Of a stretch of DNA of 64,000 nt, positions 45,297 to 55,725 are shown in pieces. The notes below the pieces were generated by a model. That model had not been told where the DNA came from, made no database searches, and saw only the letters and a list, made by a program, of their open reading frames with translations. Location of the stretch: positions 62,001 through 126,000 of the forward strand of contig CANRJA010000001.1 in assembly GCA_947630825.1 (NCBI GenBank), written 5' to 3'. The translations under genes and the position numbers were made by a program. This stretch comes from an uncultured Clostridia bacterium (lineage in GTDB: Bacteria; Bacillota; Clostridia; Oscillospirales; Ruminococcaceae). How positions within the stretch are numbered: position 1 is the stretch's first letter; each line of letters opens with the position of its first letter.

Positions 45297-46619
45297 TTAT
45301 ACATAGTTTTCAGGATCCTGCGCCGCTCCGTTAAGCCTTACCTCAAAGTGGCAGTGCGCTCCGGTTGAAAATCCTGTAGAACCGACATAACCCAATGTCT
45401 GACCCTGATTTACCTTATCTCCCACGCTGACTATGCAGTTTTCCATATGTCCGTACAATGTCATATATCCGTTTCCGTGGTCAACAATACAGTATCTTCC
45501 ATAACCGCCGCCGCAGCCGCAGCTTCCGTTTTTGCCGTAATCGTGAGGGCACGAGTTTTCAGCCTGAACAACTGTTCCTGCGTCAGAAGCCACTATCTGC
45601 GCTCCTCTAATTCCGCTTGAAGATATGTCTATACCTGCATGGTAAGCGCCCCAGCGCCAGCCAACACCATATGTGATGTTATAATACCCCGGTACCGGCC
45701 ACATAAAGTCGCCCGTTACTGTGGAAGAACCACCCTTAGTTCTGGCAGTGTTTCCGCTTGGAGTGTCATTCTGACCTGCCGCACGTCTTGCGGCTTCTTC
45801 CGCTGCGGCACGCTGTCTCGCTTCTTCGACAAGCTTTGCCCAAGTAGCTTCTGCTTGTTCCTGCTCTTTAGCTATCTCACTTTTTTTCTTTTCAAATATA
45901 GCTTTCTCTTTTTCAAGATTCTCTTGAGCCTCAGCACTCTTAGAATACAAGTCTTTCAGTTTAGCTCTCTGCTGTTTCTTTTCTGCCTTCTGCTTGTCAT
46001 ATGTAGCCTTTTCAGTCTCGACCTGAGCTTTTTGACCTTCCAGCTTTTGCTTTGCCGCTTCATACTCATTTTTCACAGCAACAAGATTATCAATGATCTT
46101 GTTGTCGTGATTGGCAACTCTTTTAACAAGCTCGACCTTCATCAGAATATCGTAAAAATCATCTGCTCCGAGTATTATAGACGTATACGAATCATTTCCT
46201 GCAATATACATTGCACGAAGTCTTTTCTTGAAATCGTTTATTCCCGATTCAATTTCAGTCTTTTTTGCGTCTACAAGCTCCTGCGTTTCGGCGATTTGAG
46301 AATTAAGGTTATCAATGTTCGCCTGAAGCTCAGATATGTATTCGTCCAGACTTTGAATAGTCTTCTGGACTGTATTCATTTGCTTTTTAATAGCCTTTTG
46401 ATTTTCCTCTTCCTTGGCTATATCGTCCTCGGTATCTTTGATTTGCTTGTCGTATTCGTCCTGCTGAGCCTGATATTCTTCAACCTTTTCCTTAGCGTCT
46501 GAAATCTTAGACGCAGAGGTTTCCATTACATTCTTATACGGAAGTCTAAAAAATCCGAAGCTCAAAGCTAACGCTATAACACAAGCAACAGCCCTTTTTA
46601 AAAGTCTTTTCGCTTTCAT
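45297..46619 (-). CDS. M23 peptidase with N-terminal coiled coil, EnvC/PcsB-like
   Basis: The 440-residue protein starts at ATG 46619 after GAGGA; an in-frame GTG at 46631 lies at that site. It has a signal segment (about 8-27), a long coiled coil (about 35-270) and a Ser/Gly linker. The C-terminal LytM/M23 domain carries zinc ligands in YHAGID (near 326) and HCHFE (near 422). An insert with SCPHDYGKNGSCGCGGGYG lies near 355-375. It follows ftsE and ftsX in one operon, so it is probably the amidase or amidase activator driven by FtsEX. Confidence 0.92.
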   Translation of the reverse strand: MKAKRLLKRAVACVIALALSFGFFRLPYKNVMETSASKISDAKEKVEEYQAQQDEYDKQIKDTEDDIAKEEENQKAIKKQMNTVQKTIQSLDEYISELQANIDNLNSQIAETQELVDAKKTEIESGINDFKKRLRAMYIAGNDSYTSIILGADDFYDILMKVELVKRVANHDNKIIDNLVAVKNEYEAAKQKLEGQKAQVETEKATYDKQKAEKKQQRAKLKDLYSKSAEAQENLEKEKAIFEKKKSEIAKEQEQAEATWAKLVEEARQRAAAEEAARRAAGQNDTPSGNTARTKGGSSTVTGDFMWPVPGYYNITYGVGWRWGAYHAGIDISSSGIRGAQIVASDAGTVVQAENSCPHDYGKNGSCGCGGGYGRYCIVDHGNGYMTLYGHMENCIVSVGDKVNQGQTLGYVGSTGFSTGAHCHFEVRLNGAAQDPENYV

Positions 46620-46670
46620 TTTGTTCCTCACTTAGTTCTAAATGCACTTGCTTTTATTCTTTTATCTTTT

Positions 46671-47579
46671 TTATACCTTAACATACTTGCTTGTACTGAT
46701 AGTTGTTCCGATAGCGCCGATTACCGCACCGGCAATCAGATAAGCAACGCCCACAGGTAAAAATATATCTTTAAATGAATAGAGAGAATCCACTCCTAAA
46801 ATTGTCAAGATATGATAGTTGTCCTGAATTAGTGATGCTGCTCCTCTGTAAACAAACATCGTAAGTATAAATGCTGCAACAGCTGCAACTATTCCAACTA
46901 TTGTACCCTCTATCTGAAAAGGTATCTTTATGAACTTATTTGTAGCTCCGACGTATTTCATTATATTGATTTCTTTTCTTCTTGCAAAAACACTTGTTCT
47001 TGTAGTGTTTGAAATAATAACAAGACACACTATAATGAGCGCTGCAACAACTGCTAACGCAATAACAGAAAAGATATTTCTAACGCTTATAAGCACGTCT
47101 GCAAATTCATTCGATGCCTTAACCGAGTCAACGCCTTCAAGCGTAGACATACGGTTAGTAGTATCAGCCATTTTTTCGATATCCTTTACAGAGACCTTAT
47201 ATGTGTCGGGTAGCGGATTATCTCCGTCTGTATACTGGAACAACTCCTGCTCCTCTTTTGACATATCATCTATCATTGATTCCCAAGCTTCTTCTTTAGA
47301 ATAAAAGACAGCTTTATCAACATTCTTTATATCCTTAATGCTTGTCTCTAACGCTTTAATAGCTTCATCTGTAGAATCGTCCTTAATAATAACGATAACC
47401 TCATTCTTGCCTTCAATTCCGCTTATGATTTTGTTTATATTAACTGAGGCTAAAACTGACAGCCCAACCATCAAAAGCGAAACAAGCATTATACAAAACG
47501 ATGCAAACGACATCATTTTATTTTTCCATATACTTGTTATACCCTTGCCAACAAGGTAATTTATACTACTGAGCTTCAT
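46671..47579 (-). CDS. ftsX: Cell division protein FtsX
   Basis: FtsX is the membrane partner of FtsE and controls extracytoplasmic hydrolases at the septum. The 302-residue protein has an N-terminal helix (about 24-44), a large extracellular domain with SKEEAWESM and PLPDTYKVSV segments, and three further helices in the C-terminal half. NTTRTSVFARRKEINIMKYVGATNKFIKIPF is the conserved FtsX cytoplasmic loop. It overlaps ftsE by 14 bases. Confidence 0.95.
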   Translation of the reverse strand: MKLSSINYLVGKGITSIWKNKMMSFASFCIMLVSLLMVGLSVLASVNINKIISGIEGKNEVIVIIKDDSTDEAIKALETSIKDIKNVDKAVFYSKEEAWESMIDDMSKEEQELFQYTDGDNPLPDTYKVSVKDIEKMADTTNRMSTLEGVDSVKASNEFADVLISVRNIFSVIALAVVAALIIVCLVIISNTTRTSVFARRKEINIMKYVGATNKFIKIPFQIEGTIVGIVAAVAAFILTMFVYRGAASLIQDNYHILTILGVDSLYSFKDIFLPVGVAYLIAGAVIGAIGTTISTSKYVKV

Positions 47580-48252
47580 TTGCGCCTCCTATAGTTTCGT
47601 CGAAGGCAATACTGCCGGCGTTGATGTTTATTATTCTTCCTCCAAAATGCCTTACAATGTCATGCTCATGCGTAACCATAAGAATAGTTGTTCCGCATTC
47701 ATTAATACCCTTTAATAGCTCTACAATCTCATAAGAAAGTGCAGGGTCGATATTTCCCGTAGGCTCGTCCGCAATAATAAGCTGAGGGTCGTTTACCAAA
47801 GCTCTTGCAAGCGCAACTCTCTGCTGTTCACCGCCCGAAAGCTCCTCAGGATACGCCTTTGCCTTGTGAGCAAGCCCAACAAGAGATATTACATACGGAA
47901 CTCTGCTTTTTATATATTTTTTCGGTGCGTCTATAACTCTAAGTACAAACGCAACATTTTCATATACTGTCATTGTAGGGATAAGTCTGAAGTCCTGAAA
48001 AACTATACCCAGAGTTCTTCTTAAATTAGGTATTTTTCTTCTCTTTAGCTTTTTCAGATTAAAACCGTTTACGGTAACCGTTCCTTCAGTAGCGTCAATT
48101 TCCTTTAAAATCAACTTTATAAGCGTCGATTTTCCGGCGCCCGACGAACCTACTACAAATGCAAAATCTCCGTCGTTAATTTTAAGCGAAACATGATTTA
48201 AAGCGTCAACTCCGGAAGAGTATGTTACCGATACATCTTTAAATTCTACCAA
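47566..48252 (-). CDS. ftsE: Cell division ATP-binding protein FtsE
   Basis: This is the cytoplasmic ATPase of the FtsEX complex. The 228-residue protein has Walker A GSSGAGKST (about 36-44), the Q-loop VFQDFRLIPTMTVYENVAF, signature LSGGEQQRVALARAL, Walker B LIIADEPTGNIDP and H-loop VTHEHDIV. It is the first gene of ftsE-ftsX-M23 peptidase. Confidence 0.96.
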   Translation of the reverse strand: MVEFKDVSVTYSSGVDALNHVSLKINDGDFAFVVGSSGAGKSTLIKLILKEIDATEGTVTVNGFNLKKLKRRKIPNLRRTLGIVFQDFRLIPTMTVYENVAFVLRVIDAPKKYIKSRVPYVISLVGLAHKAKAYPEELSGGEQQRVALARALVNDPQLIIADEPTGNIDPALSYEIVELLKGINECGTTILMVTHEHDIVRHFGGRIININAGSIAFDETIGGANEAQ

Positions 48253-48310
48253 AACTACACCGCCTTTAAATTCTGTCTTTACTTTTACCTCGCAAAGACC
48301 ATTCTAAACT

Positions 48311-49396
48311 TTAAAACTTAACCGGATTTGCCGACAGATACTTCTTAACCATCAACGCTATCTTGAATATAATCGCATGGTCGAATTCTCTTAAATCAAG
48401 CCCTGTCAGCTTCTTTATTTTTTCAAGTCTGTAAACCAAGGTGTTTCTGTGAACAAAAAGCTTTCTTGAAGTCTCAGATACATTGAGGTTGTTTTCAAAG
48501 AATTTTTGAATAGTAAAAAGCGTCTCATGGTCGAGCGATTCAATAGAGCCTTTTTTAAATACCTCTCTTAAAAAAGTTTCGCAAAGTGTTGTAGGAAGAT
48601 GATAGATAAGTCTAGCTATTCCTAGGTTTTCATAAGAAACGATAGTCTTTTCTGTATCGAATACTTTTCCTACTTCAAGAGCGATCTGCGCCTCTTTAAA
48701 AGAGCTTGCCAAATCGTTCACGCCCTCAACAACCGTGCCGATACCCACATTAACTCTTGTATAAAACTCAGAGCTTAATGTGTCTGAAATAGACTTAGCC
48801 AGCTTTTCCAAATCGGTGGGCTCGATATTTTCGTGAACCTCTTTTACCAGCACGATATCCGACTCTGAGATATTGAAAACGAAATCCTTACTTTTGTCAG
48901 GGAAAAGATTTTGTATAACATCATAAGCAGAAACGTCGTTTGATGAGAGTATTCTTATAAGAAGTACAACTCTTGAAACATCGGTATTAAAATGAAGCTC
49001 TCTTGCCTTTATTAAGATATCGGCAGGGAGAATATTATCAAGCACGACGTTTTTTATAAAATTATTTCTGTCATATTTCTCGTCATAATATTGCTTTAGG
49101 CTTGACAGCGAGATTGCCAGGATATTTGCGTACTTAGCAGCCATTTCGTCAACGCCCTCAACAAAAACTGCGAAATCAGGATTAACATGAGTTCCAAACG
49201 GTTTATATGTATACCCGTCAAGAACAAACATCTCATGCGATTCATTCAAATCAAGAGAAACAAACTCATTTATAGTTCCTATCTTAGAAAGCTCTGAACA
49301 AGCGATTACCGTAGCTGTTTCATCAATAACTCCGATAACGCAATCCACTGTGTACTTCATTTGTTGAATAACACTTTGAAACAATCTGTTTGACAT
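48311..49396 (-). CDS. PucR/CdaR-type transcriptional regulator
   Basis: The 361-residue protein ends with the PucR C-terminal HTH (ETSRKLFVHRNTLVYRLEKIKKLTG around 310-335). A GGDEF-like/CdaR central region contains RVNVGIGTVVEGVNDLASSFKEAQIALEVG. The N-terminal part may sense a small ligand. PucR/CdaR regulators respond to nitrogen compounds or sugar diacids in studied species; the effector here is unknown. It lies 58 bases upstream of ftsE in the same direction and could be co-transcribed. Confidence 0.85.
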   Translation of the reverse strand: MSNRLFQSVIQQMKYTVDCVIGVIDETATVIACSELSKIGTINEFVSLDLNESHEMFVLDGYTYKPFGTHVNPDFAVFVEGVDEMAAKYANILAISLSSLKQYYDEKYDRNNFIKNVVLDNILPADILIKARELHFNTDVSRVVLLIRILSSNDVSAYDVIQNLFPDKSKDFVFNISESDIVLVKEVHENIEPTDLEKLAKSISDTLSSEFYTRVNVGIGTVVEGVNDLASSFKEAQIALEVGKVFDTEKTIVSYENLGIARLIYHLPTTLCETFLREVFKKGSIESLDHETLFTIQKFFENNLNVSETSRKLFVHRNTLVYRLEKIKKLTGLDLREFDHAIIFKIALMVKKYLSANPVKF

Positions 49397-49758
49397 GTCT
49401 TTTACTCCTTATGAATAAATTTTAATATGCCTAAAAAGTCAAGCTGTCACTATTATAATAACAAAAAAATGATAATTTTGCAACAATAATTAAGCGCTTT
49501 TTTGGTGAAAAGCAATAATAGATAAAAAATATATTCAAAAAATCGCCTTTTCTTTGTACATATTACAAATTGTAACACATTATAACCAATCTTATGTTAA
49601 TAAATTATTAATAAAAAATTATCGACATTTATAAACGCCTTATTTTCGGCTAATATTTATTATCTATACAAATACTCCTCTGTATCAATAATAAACTGCA
49701 AAATACTTAAAAGCTATTATTGCGTTAAAATAGAAATTGACAATAATTTAAAAAATGC
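49397..49758. other. AT-rich intergenic region without a visible gene
   Basis: This stretch between the divergent PucR-type gene and the rplJ promoter is very AT-rich. A TATAAT occurs near 49455 on the minus strand as a possible start signal for the regulator. I see no conserved reading frame, RNA gene or repeat in the rest. Confidence 0.5.
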
Positions 49759-49787
49759 TTGACAAATAAAATAACGTATGCTATAAT
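49759..49787 (+). promoter_or_regulatory. Promoter of the rplJ-rplL operon
   Basis: A consensus TTGACA (49759-49764) and TATAAT (49782-49787) with a 17-base spacer fit a strong ribosomal-protein promoter and start the L10 leader. Confidence 0.88.
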
Positions 49788-49793
49788 ATGACT

Positions 49794-49936
49794 TGCATTC
49801 GTATCTAAAGACAGCAGGTGGCGTAACAGCCGTAAATCCTGCCGAGGAAAGAATAGCAAAGTTTTTATAGTTTTTACGGTATAATATAACTGATAACTTT
49901 GTTCCTCTTTTGTCTTTTGATAAAAGAGGTTTTTTA
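49794..49936 (+). promoter_or_regulatory. Ribosomal protein L10 leader with terminator
   Basis: The leader contains AAAGACAGCAGGTGGCGTAA and AATCCTGCCGAGG, the conserved core of the Gram-positive L10 leader that mimics the 23S rRNA site for the L10-L12 complex. It ends in a stem CCTCTTTT/AAAAGAGG (49904-49911 and 49922-49929) followed by a T-run. Binding of L10-L12 is expected to favour termination and so limit its own synthesis. Confidence 0.9.
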
Positions 49937-49982
49937 TTTGTTTTTTTTGATACGGAAATTTATTAAAAGAGGTGAAAACATT

Positions 49983-50495
49983 ATGCCAAGCGAAAAGGTA
50001 CTGCTTCAAAAGCAGGAAAAGGTGAACGCTTTGACCGAGCTTCTTAAAAACGCAGTTTCAGGTGTGCTTGTTGATTACAAGGGCATCACGGTTGAGGAGG
50101 ATACTCAGCTTAGAAAAGAGCTTAGAGAAGAAGGCGTTACCTATTCGGTAGAAAAGAACACTATGCTTCGTTTCGCTATGAAGAACTGCGGAATGGACGA
50201 GCTTACAGGCGTTCTTGAGGGTACGACCGCCATTGCCGTATCAAATGACGACCAGACGGCTCCGGCGAGAGTTTTAGGTAAGTTCGCAAGCGAACACGAC
50301 GACAAGTTTAAGCTTAAAGCAGGATTTATCGGCGAGGATATGTACGACGAGGCAGGAGTTATGGCTCTGTCGAAAATTCCGCCGAAGGACGTATTGCTTG
50401 CACAGCTTGTTGGTTCTCTGCAAGGACCTATTCAAGGTCTTGCTGCAATTCTCAAGGCTGTTGTTGACAGCAAAAACGAGGGCGATGCAGCTTAG
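49983..50495 (+). CDS. rplJ: 50S ribosomal protein L10
   Basis: L10 anchors the L7/L12 stalk to 23S rRNA. The start was placed at ATG 49983 (MPSEKVLLQKQEKVNALTELL) after AGAGGTG; upstream in-frame codons lie in the leader. The 170 residues include VLVDYKGITVEEDTQLRKELRE and the helical C-terminus that binds L12 dimers. rplK and rplA are not next to it here. Confidence 0.97.
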   Translation: MPSEKVLLQKQEKVNALTELLKNAVSGVLVDYKGITVEEDTQLRKELREEGVTYSVEKNTMLRFAMKNCGMDELTGVLEGTTAIAVSNDDQTAPARVLGKFASEHDDKFKLKAGFIGEDMYDEAGVMALSKIPPKDVLLAQLVGSLQGPIQGLAAILKAVVDSKNEGDAA

Positions 50496-50587
50496 ACTGC
50501 CTTGCTAAAAGTTAAAGCAAAAGTTAAAAATCAAAAGTTAGAGGTAAAACCTCAAGACAAAAATTATTATTAAAGGAGATAATTATC

Positions 50588-50959
50588 ATGGCTTCAGAAA
50601 AGATTTTAAAATTTGTAGAAGATATTAAAGAGCTTTCAGTTCTTGAGCTTTCAGAGCTTGTAGACGCAATTCAGGAGGAATTTGGTGTAACCGCAGCTGT
50701 TGCAGCTGCTGCACCAGCTGCCGGCGCTGCCGCTGCTGAAGAGGAAAAGACTGAATTTGATGTTGTTTTGGCATCATTTGGTGACGCTAAGATGGCTGTT
50801 ATCAAGGCAGTTAAGGAAATCACAGGTCTTGGACTTAAAGAGTCAAAAGAGCTTGTTGAATCTGCTCCAAAGGCTATTAAGGAAGGCGCTTCTAAGGCAG
50901 ACGCTGAGGAGATCAAGACTAAGCTTGAAGAAGCAGGAGCTACTGTTGAGCTTAAATAA
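50588..50959 (+). CDS. rplL: 50S ribosomal protein L7/L12
   Basis: L7/L12 forms the flexible stalk that recruits translational GTPases. The 123-residue protein has the N-terminal dimerisation domain, the Ala/Gly hinge [15 protein letters not shown] near residues 39-53, and the globular C-terminal domain with [31 protein letters not shown] precedes the ATG. Confidence 0.98.
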   Translation: MASEKILKFVEDIKELSVLELSELVDAIQEEFGVTAAVAAAAPAAGAAAAEEEKTEFDVVLASFGDAKMAVIKAVKEITGLGLKESKELVESAPKAIKEGASKADAEEIKTKLEEAGATVELK

Positions 50960-51000
50960 TTACTTTTTTAAGACTTTGCAAATTCAGTAAATAACTTAAA

Positions 51001-51034
51001 AGTACCGAGCAGAAAGACTGTTCGGTACTTTTTA
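51001..51034. terminator. Terminator between rplL and the first sulfotransferase-like gene
   Basis: AGTACCGAGCAG (51001-51012) pairs with CTGTTCGGTACT (51018-51029) with one G-U pair, followed by T residues. AAAA on the left flank also gives a minus-strand T-run, so it can end both rplL and the convergent gene at 51095. A near-copy occurs at 52437-52469. Confidence 0.88.
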
Positions 51035-51094
51035 TATTATAAACAAAACCTTTCTCAAAAATCAACAACAAAAAGATTTTGAGAGCAATTTATT

Positions 51095-52246
51095 CTATTT
51101 AAAAATGGTATGGTATATCTTAGCGGCAATTTTCCTAACTAAAGGTCGGCTCTGATATTCTATCTCCCTTTTCATACTTTCAAGCTCTGTTTTCATATTC
51201 CCAAGCTTGTTTTTCATTTCTTCATGCTGAAGCTCTAACATTCTGCCGCATATTAAAACTAACTCTTCGGGCGAATAATTTCCGGCAATACCGTAGCTTT
51301 TATGAATTTCATTTCTAAAGAGAACACCGTCTTTGCGATTCATAAAGTCTCTTGCAACGGCAGCGTTGCCCTCTTTATACTTTTCCAAAAAGTTCATACG
51401 TTTCTCATATGTAAAAAACTTTGATGCGGAAACACCATTAGATTTTTCATCTTCTTCCTGTACCATTTTTAAATACCTGACTGCAAAATTATTTCTGGTT
51501 TTAAAGCAATCAATTTCGTTTAAAACCCTCTTTATTTCTAAATATTTTCCATGAAGGCTGGTATTTACAACTATATCGGGCGACGCATACCTTTCGTTCA
51601 AGTCAAGTCCCAACACATTCAAAAAGTCAGAAATCAAAGTGTTTCCGTTACCCTCATACTGTTTATTTTCATAGGCGCGTACTATAATATTATCTTTCCC
51701 TACAGTCTGTGAAATTTCTTTAAGCTGAGAGTAATAATCAAGCTTAAAGTAATCTATATCCTCAGAATTCAAATAATCCTGAAAGCTCATCTGTATTTTT
51801 ACCTTGACCCTCTGAGCGTAATAAGACTCAACTACCATATCCTGCCTTCTTAAATATACAATTACCTTTAAATTAATTTCTCTCTCATCTAAAGCATTCT
51901 TTAATATCTGCCAAAAGTTTTTTCTTTTTATATATCCATTCCATATATTTTCGTCTGATAATATGACGTTTGGATAAGTTTTAGTCAATTCTTTGATTCT
52001 ATCCAATCCCTCATAAAAGCGTTCATCTTCAGATTTACGTATTTCAGTTTCACTCTCAAAGCTGCAGCTTTGGCTGTGTACCAAAAAATGAGCATTGCGG
52101 TATCTGTTTACTCCGTAATAACGATAACCGAAATCAGGATAGCAAAAGCCTTGTTTCTTTAGCAATTCCCCATTTATAGGTAAAAAATTTTGAATTGCGG
52201 TAGTACCTGTTTTTGGAGTTCCTATATGCAGATATAAAGTCGCCAT
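51095..52246 (-). CDS. Sulfotransferase-like protein, copy 1
   Basis: The 383-residue protein starts at ATG 52246 (MATLYLHIGTPKTGTTAIQNF) after AAAGGAG. PKTGTT is the 5'-phosphosulfate-binding loop of PAPS-dependent sulfotransferases. VIVYLRRQDMVVESYYAQRV near residue 127 fits the 3'-phosphate-binding strand and helix (Arg then Ser). The last 50 residues form a charged coiled coil plus a basic amphipathic end. The acceptor is unknown; cell-surface glycans are the usual guess. It is a tandem paralogue of the next gene upstream. Confidence 0.8.
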   Translation of the reverse strand: MATLYLHIGTPKTGTTAIQNFLPINGELLKKQGFCYPDFGYRYYGVNRYRNAHFLVHSQSCSFESETEIRKSEDERFYEGLDRIKELTKTYPNVILSDENIWNGYIKRKNFWQILKNALDEREINLKVIVYLRRQDMVVESYYAQRVKVKIQMSFQDYLNSEDIDYFKLDYYSQLKEISQTVGKDNIIVRAYENKQYEGNGNTLISDFLNVLGLDLNERYASPDIVVNTSLHGKYLEIKRVLNEIDCFKTRNNFAVRYLKMVQEEDEKSNGVSASKFFTYEKRMNFLEKYKEGNAAVARDFMNRKDGVLFRNEIHKSYGIAGNYSPEELVLICGRMLELQHEEMKNKLGNMKTELESMKREIEYQSRPLVRKIAAKIYHTIFK

Positions 52247-52378
52247 ATTAATTTCTCCTTTGTATTTTAAATTCACTATTTTAAAATAAATAAGTATTCG
52301 TCTTTAAGCGTTATTATACATTAGATTAACATACAAACTGTGAGACAAAAGTGAAATAATAGACGCTTTTATGACAAA

Positions 52379-52410
52379 AATGCAGTATGCAAAACAGCAT
52401 ACTGCATTTA
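52379..52410 (-). terminator. Terminator downstream of sulfotransferase-like copy 2
   Basis: AATGCAGTATGC (52379-52390) and GCATACTGCATT (52397-52408) form a perfect 12-bp stem with a six-base loop. Five A residues on the left give a T-run on the minus strand. It is the second of two hairpins after copy 2. Confidence 0.8.
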
Positions 52411-52436
52411 CTATCAAAAATCCTCATATTAAATTA

Positions 52437-52469
52437 AAAGTACCAAGCAGATAATCTGATTGGTACTTT
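52437..52469 (-). terminator. Hairpin homologous to the rplL-side terminator
   Basis: AAAGTACCAAGCAGA pairs with TCTGATTGGTACTTT. The sequence follows the 51001-51034 terminator base for base in most positions (AGTACCRAGCAG...YTGRTYGGTACTTT). It lies in the same place relative to copy 2 as that terminator does to copy 1, marking the edge of the duplicated unit. Confidence 0.75.
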
Positions 52470-52515
52470 ATAATACTGCAAAATCCCTTTCCATACATAC
52501 AACAATATCGGGAAT

Positions 52516-53679
52516 TTAAGTTTTTCTTTTAAATAAAGTTTTACATATCTTATCGGTAATCTTCTTTTTCAGCGGACGATTTGCATATTCAAGTTTTCTA
52601 TTAGCTTCATTAAGTTTAGCCTGTAAGTTATTTAGCTTTTTCTCCATATCCTTAGTTTTAAGCTCAATCATTTTTCCGCAGATAAGTACAAGCTCTCTAG
52701 AAGAATACTGCTTTACAACATCATTTTGTTTATCAATTTCAACTTTATCACGAAATAGAACGCCGTCTTTTCTATTCATAAACTCTCTTGCAACAGCGGC
52801 ATTACCCTCTTTATACTTTGCTAGAAAGGCAGTTTGCTGTTCATTTGTAAAACACTCGCATTTAGAAATGCTATAGTTCCCCTCTGCCTGCTGCTGAATC
52901 ATGCTCAAATATTTAACCGACCAGGTAGGCTTGTGGAAATACTCCATTTCATTAAGTATTCTCTTAACCTCAAGATAGCTTCCGTGCAGGCTGGTATTAA
53001 TAACTATATCGGGCGATACAAATTTTTCGTCTAATTCAATTCCTAATACTTTCATAAAATCAGATATAAGTGTATTCCCTTTACCCTCATACTGTTGTTT
53101 TTCATATGCGCGGACTATAAGATTTTCCTTTCCTACAGAATTAGATATTTCCTTGAGCGTTTCATAATAGTCCAGTTTAAAATAACTATATTCCCCAGAA
53201 TCCAAAAAATCTTTAAAGCTTGTCTTTATTTTGGTTTTAACCCTCTGCATATAATAAGATTCTACAAGGAGATCCTGCCGTCTAAGATACACGATAACCT
53301 TTAATTCTATACCTCGTTCAAGGAGAGCATTTTTCAGAAAAAGCCAAAAATTCTTACGCTTAAAATATGCGTTCCAAATATCCTCATCTGACAATATAAC
53401 ATTTGGATAAGTACTTGTCAGTTCTTTTATTTTATCCAGACCTTCAAAGAAACGCTCGTCCTCAAGCCTGCGTGTTTCTGCTTCTTCATCCGGCTTGCAT
53501 TTGCGACGGTATATCAGAAAATGTGCATTTCGTTTTTCTCCAACTCTAAAATACCTGTAACCAAAATCAGGAAAACAAAATCCTTGTTCTTTCAGACGCT
53601 TATTATTCAGCGACAAAAAGTTTTGAATCGCGGTAGTACCTGTTTTAGGAGTTCCTATATGCAGATATAAAGTCGCCAT
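52516..53679 (-). CDS. Sulfotransferase-like protein, copy 2
   Basis: The 387-residue paralogue of copy 1 starts at ATG 53679 with the identical MATLYLHIGTPKTGTTAIQN. It keeps the PAPS loop PKTGTT and the VIVYLRRQDLLVESYYMQRV motif. Similarity runs the whole length (for example NVILSDEDIWNAYFKRKNFW and LISDFMKVLGIELDEKFVSPDIVINTSLHGSYLEVKR). The C-terminal coiled coil differs most. The ribosome-binding site and the first 40 or so bases are almost identical to copy 1. Confidence 0.8.
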   Translation of the reverse strand: MATLYLHIGTPKTGTTAIQNFLSLNNKRLKEQGFCFPDFGYRYFRVGEKRNAHFLIYRRKCKPDEEAETRRLEDERFFEGLDKIKELTSTYPNVILSDEDIWNAYFKRKNFWLFLKNALLERGIELKVIVYLRRQDLLVESYYMQRVKTKIKTSFKDFLDSGEYSYFKLDYYETLKEISNSVGKENLIVRAYEKQQYEGKGNTLISDFMKVLGIELDEKFVSPDIVINTSLHGSYLEVKRILNEMEYFHKPTWSVKYLSMIQQQAEGNYSISKCECFTNEQQTAFLAKYKEGNAAVAREFMNRKDGVLFRDKVEIDKQNDVVKQYSSRELVLICGKMIELKTKDMEKKLNNLQAKLNEANRKLEYANRPLKKKITDKICKTLFKRKT

Positions 53680-53831
53680 ATTAATTTCTCCTTTTTGTTT
53701 AAATTTCACTTTTTAGAAGGTAAATCAGCAAAATAACATCTTTTGTTCTGTTATATGTTTAATTATAAATAATATTCAATACTACGCTTTGTGAGAATAA
53801 AGTAACGTGTATAAAATAGAACTTACCTTAA

Positions 53832-55541
<1,710 letters not shown>

Positions 55542-55693
55542 CTAAAATTCTATACAAGCCTTACTTAAAAAACTAGTCAGAATTATCAATTATCATTTTA
55601 ACAAATTTCGAGTTAAATTTCAATAGTGAAATACTACAGATTTTAACTTATTTTATTAACATTTATAAAAAGGTCACGACAGTTATATAACAT

Positions 55694-55720
55694 AAGCCCT
55701 GCGCAAATTTTGCAGGGCTT
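55694..55720 (-). terminator. Hairpin after proA
   Basis: AAGCCCTGC (55694-55702) and GCAGGGCTT (55712-55720) form a perfect 9-bp GC-rich stem five bases after the proA stop. The following minus-strand sequence (ATGTTATATAAC) is AT-rich but lacks a clean T-run. Confidence 0.7.
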
Positions 55721-55725
55721 AAATA

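Noticed and set aside
45639-46502. Long plus-strand open frame opposite the M23 peptidase
   Set aside because: It mirrors the coiled-coil coding region, has no ribosome-binding site and gives a low-complexity product; the minus-strand gene has clear motifs and operon context.
49899-49982. Extended N-terminus of L10
   Set aside because: The extra codons come from the terminator stem and T-run of the L10 leader; the AGAGGTG site fits ATG 49983.
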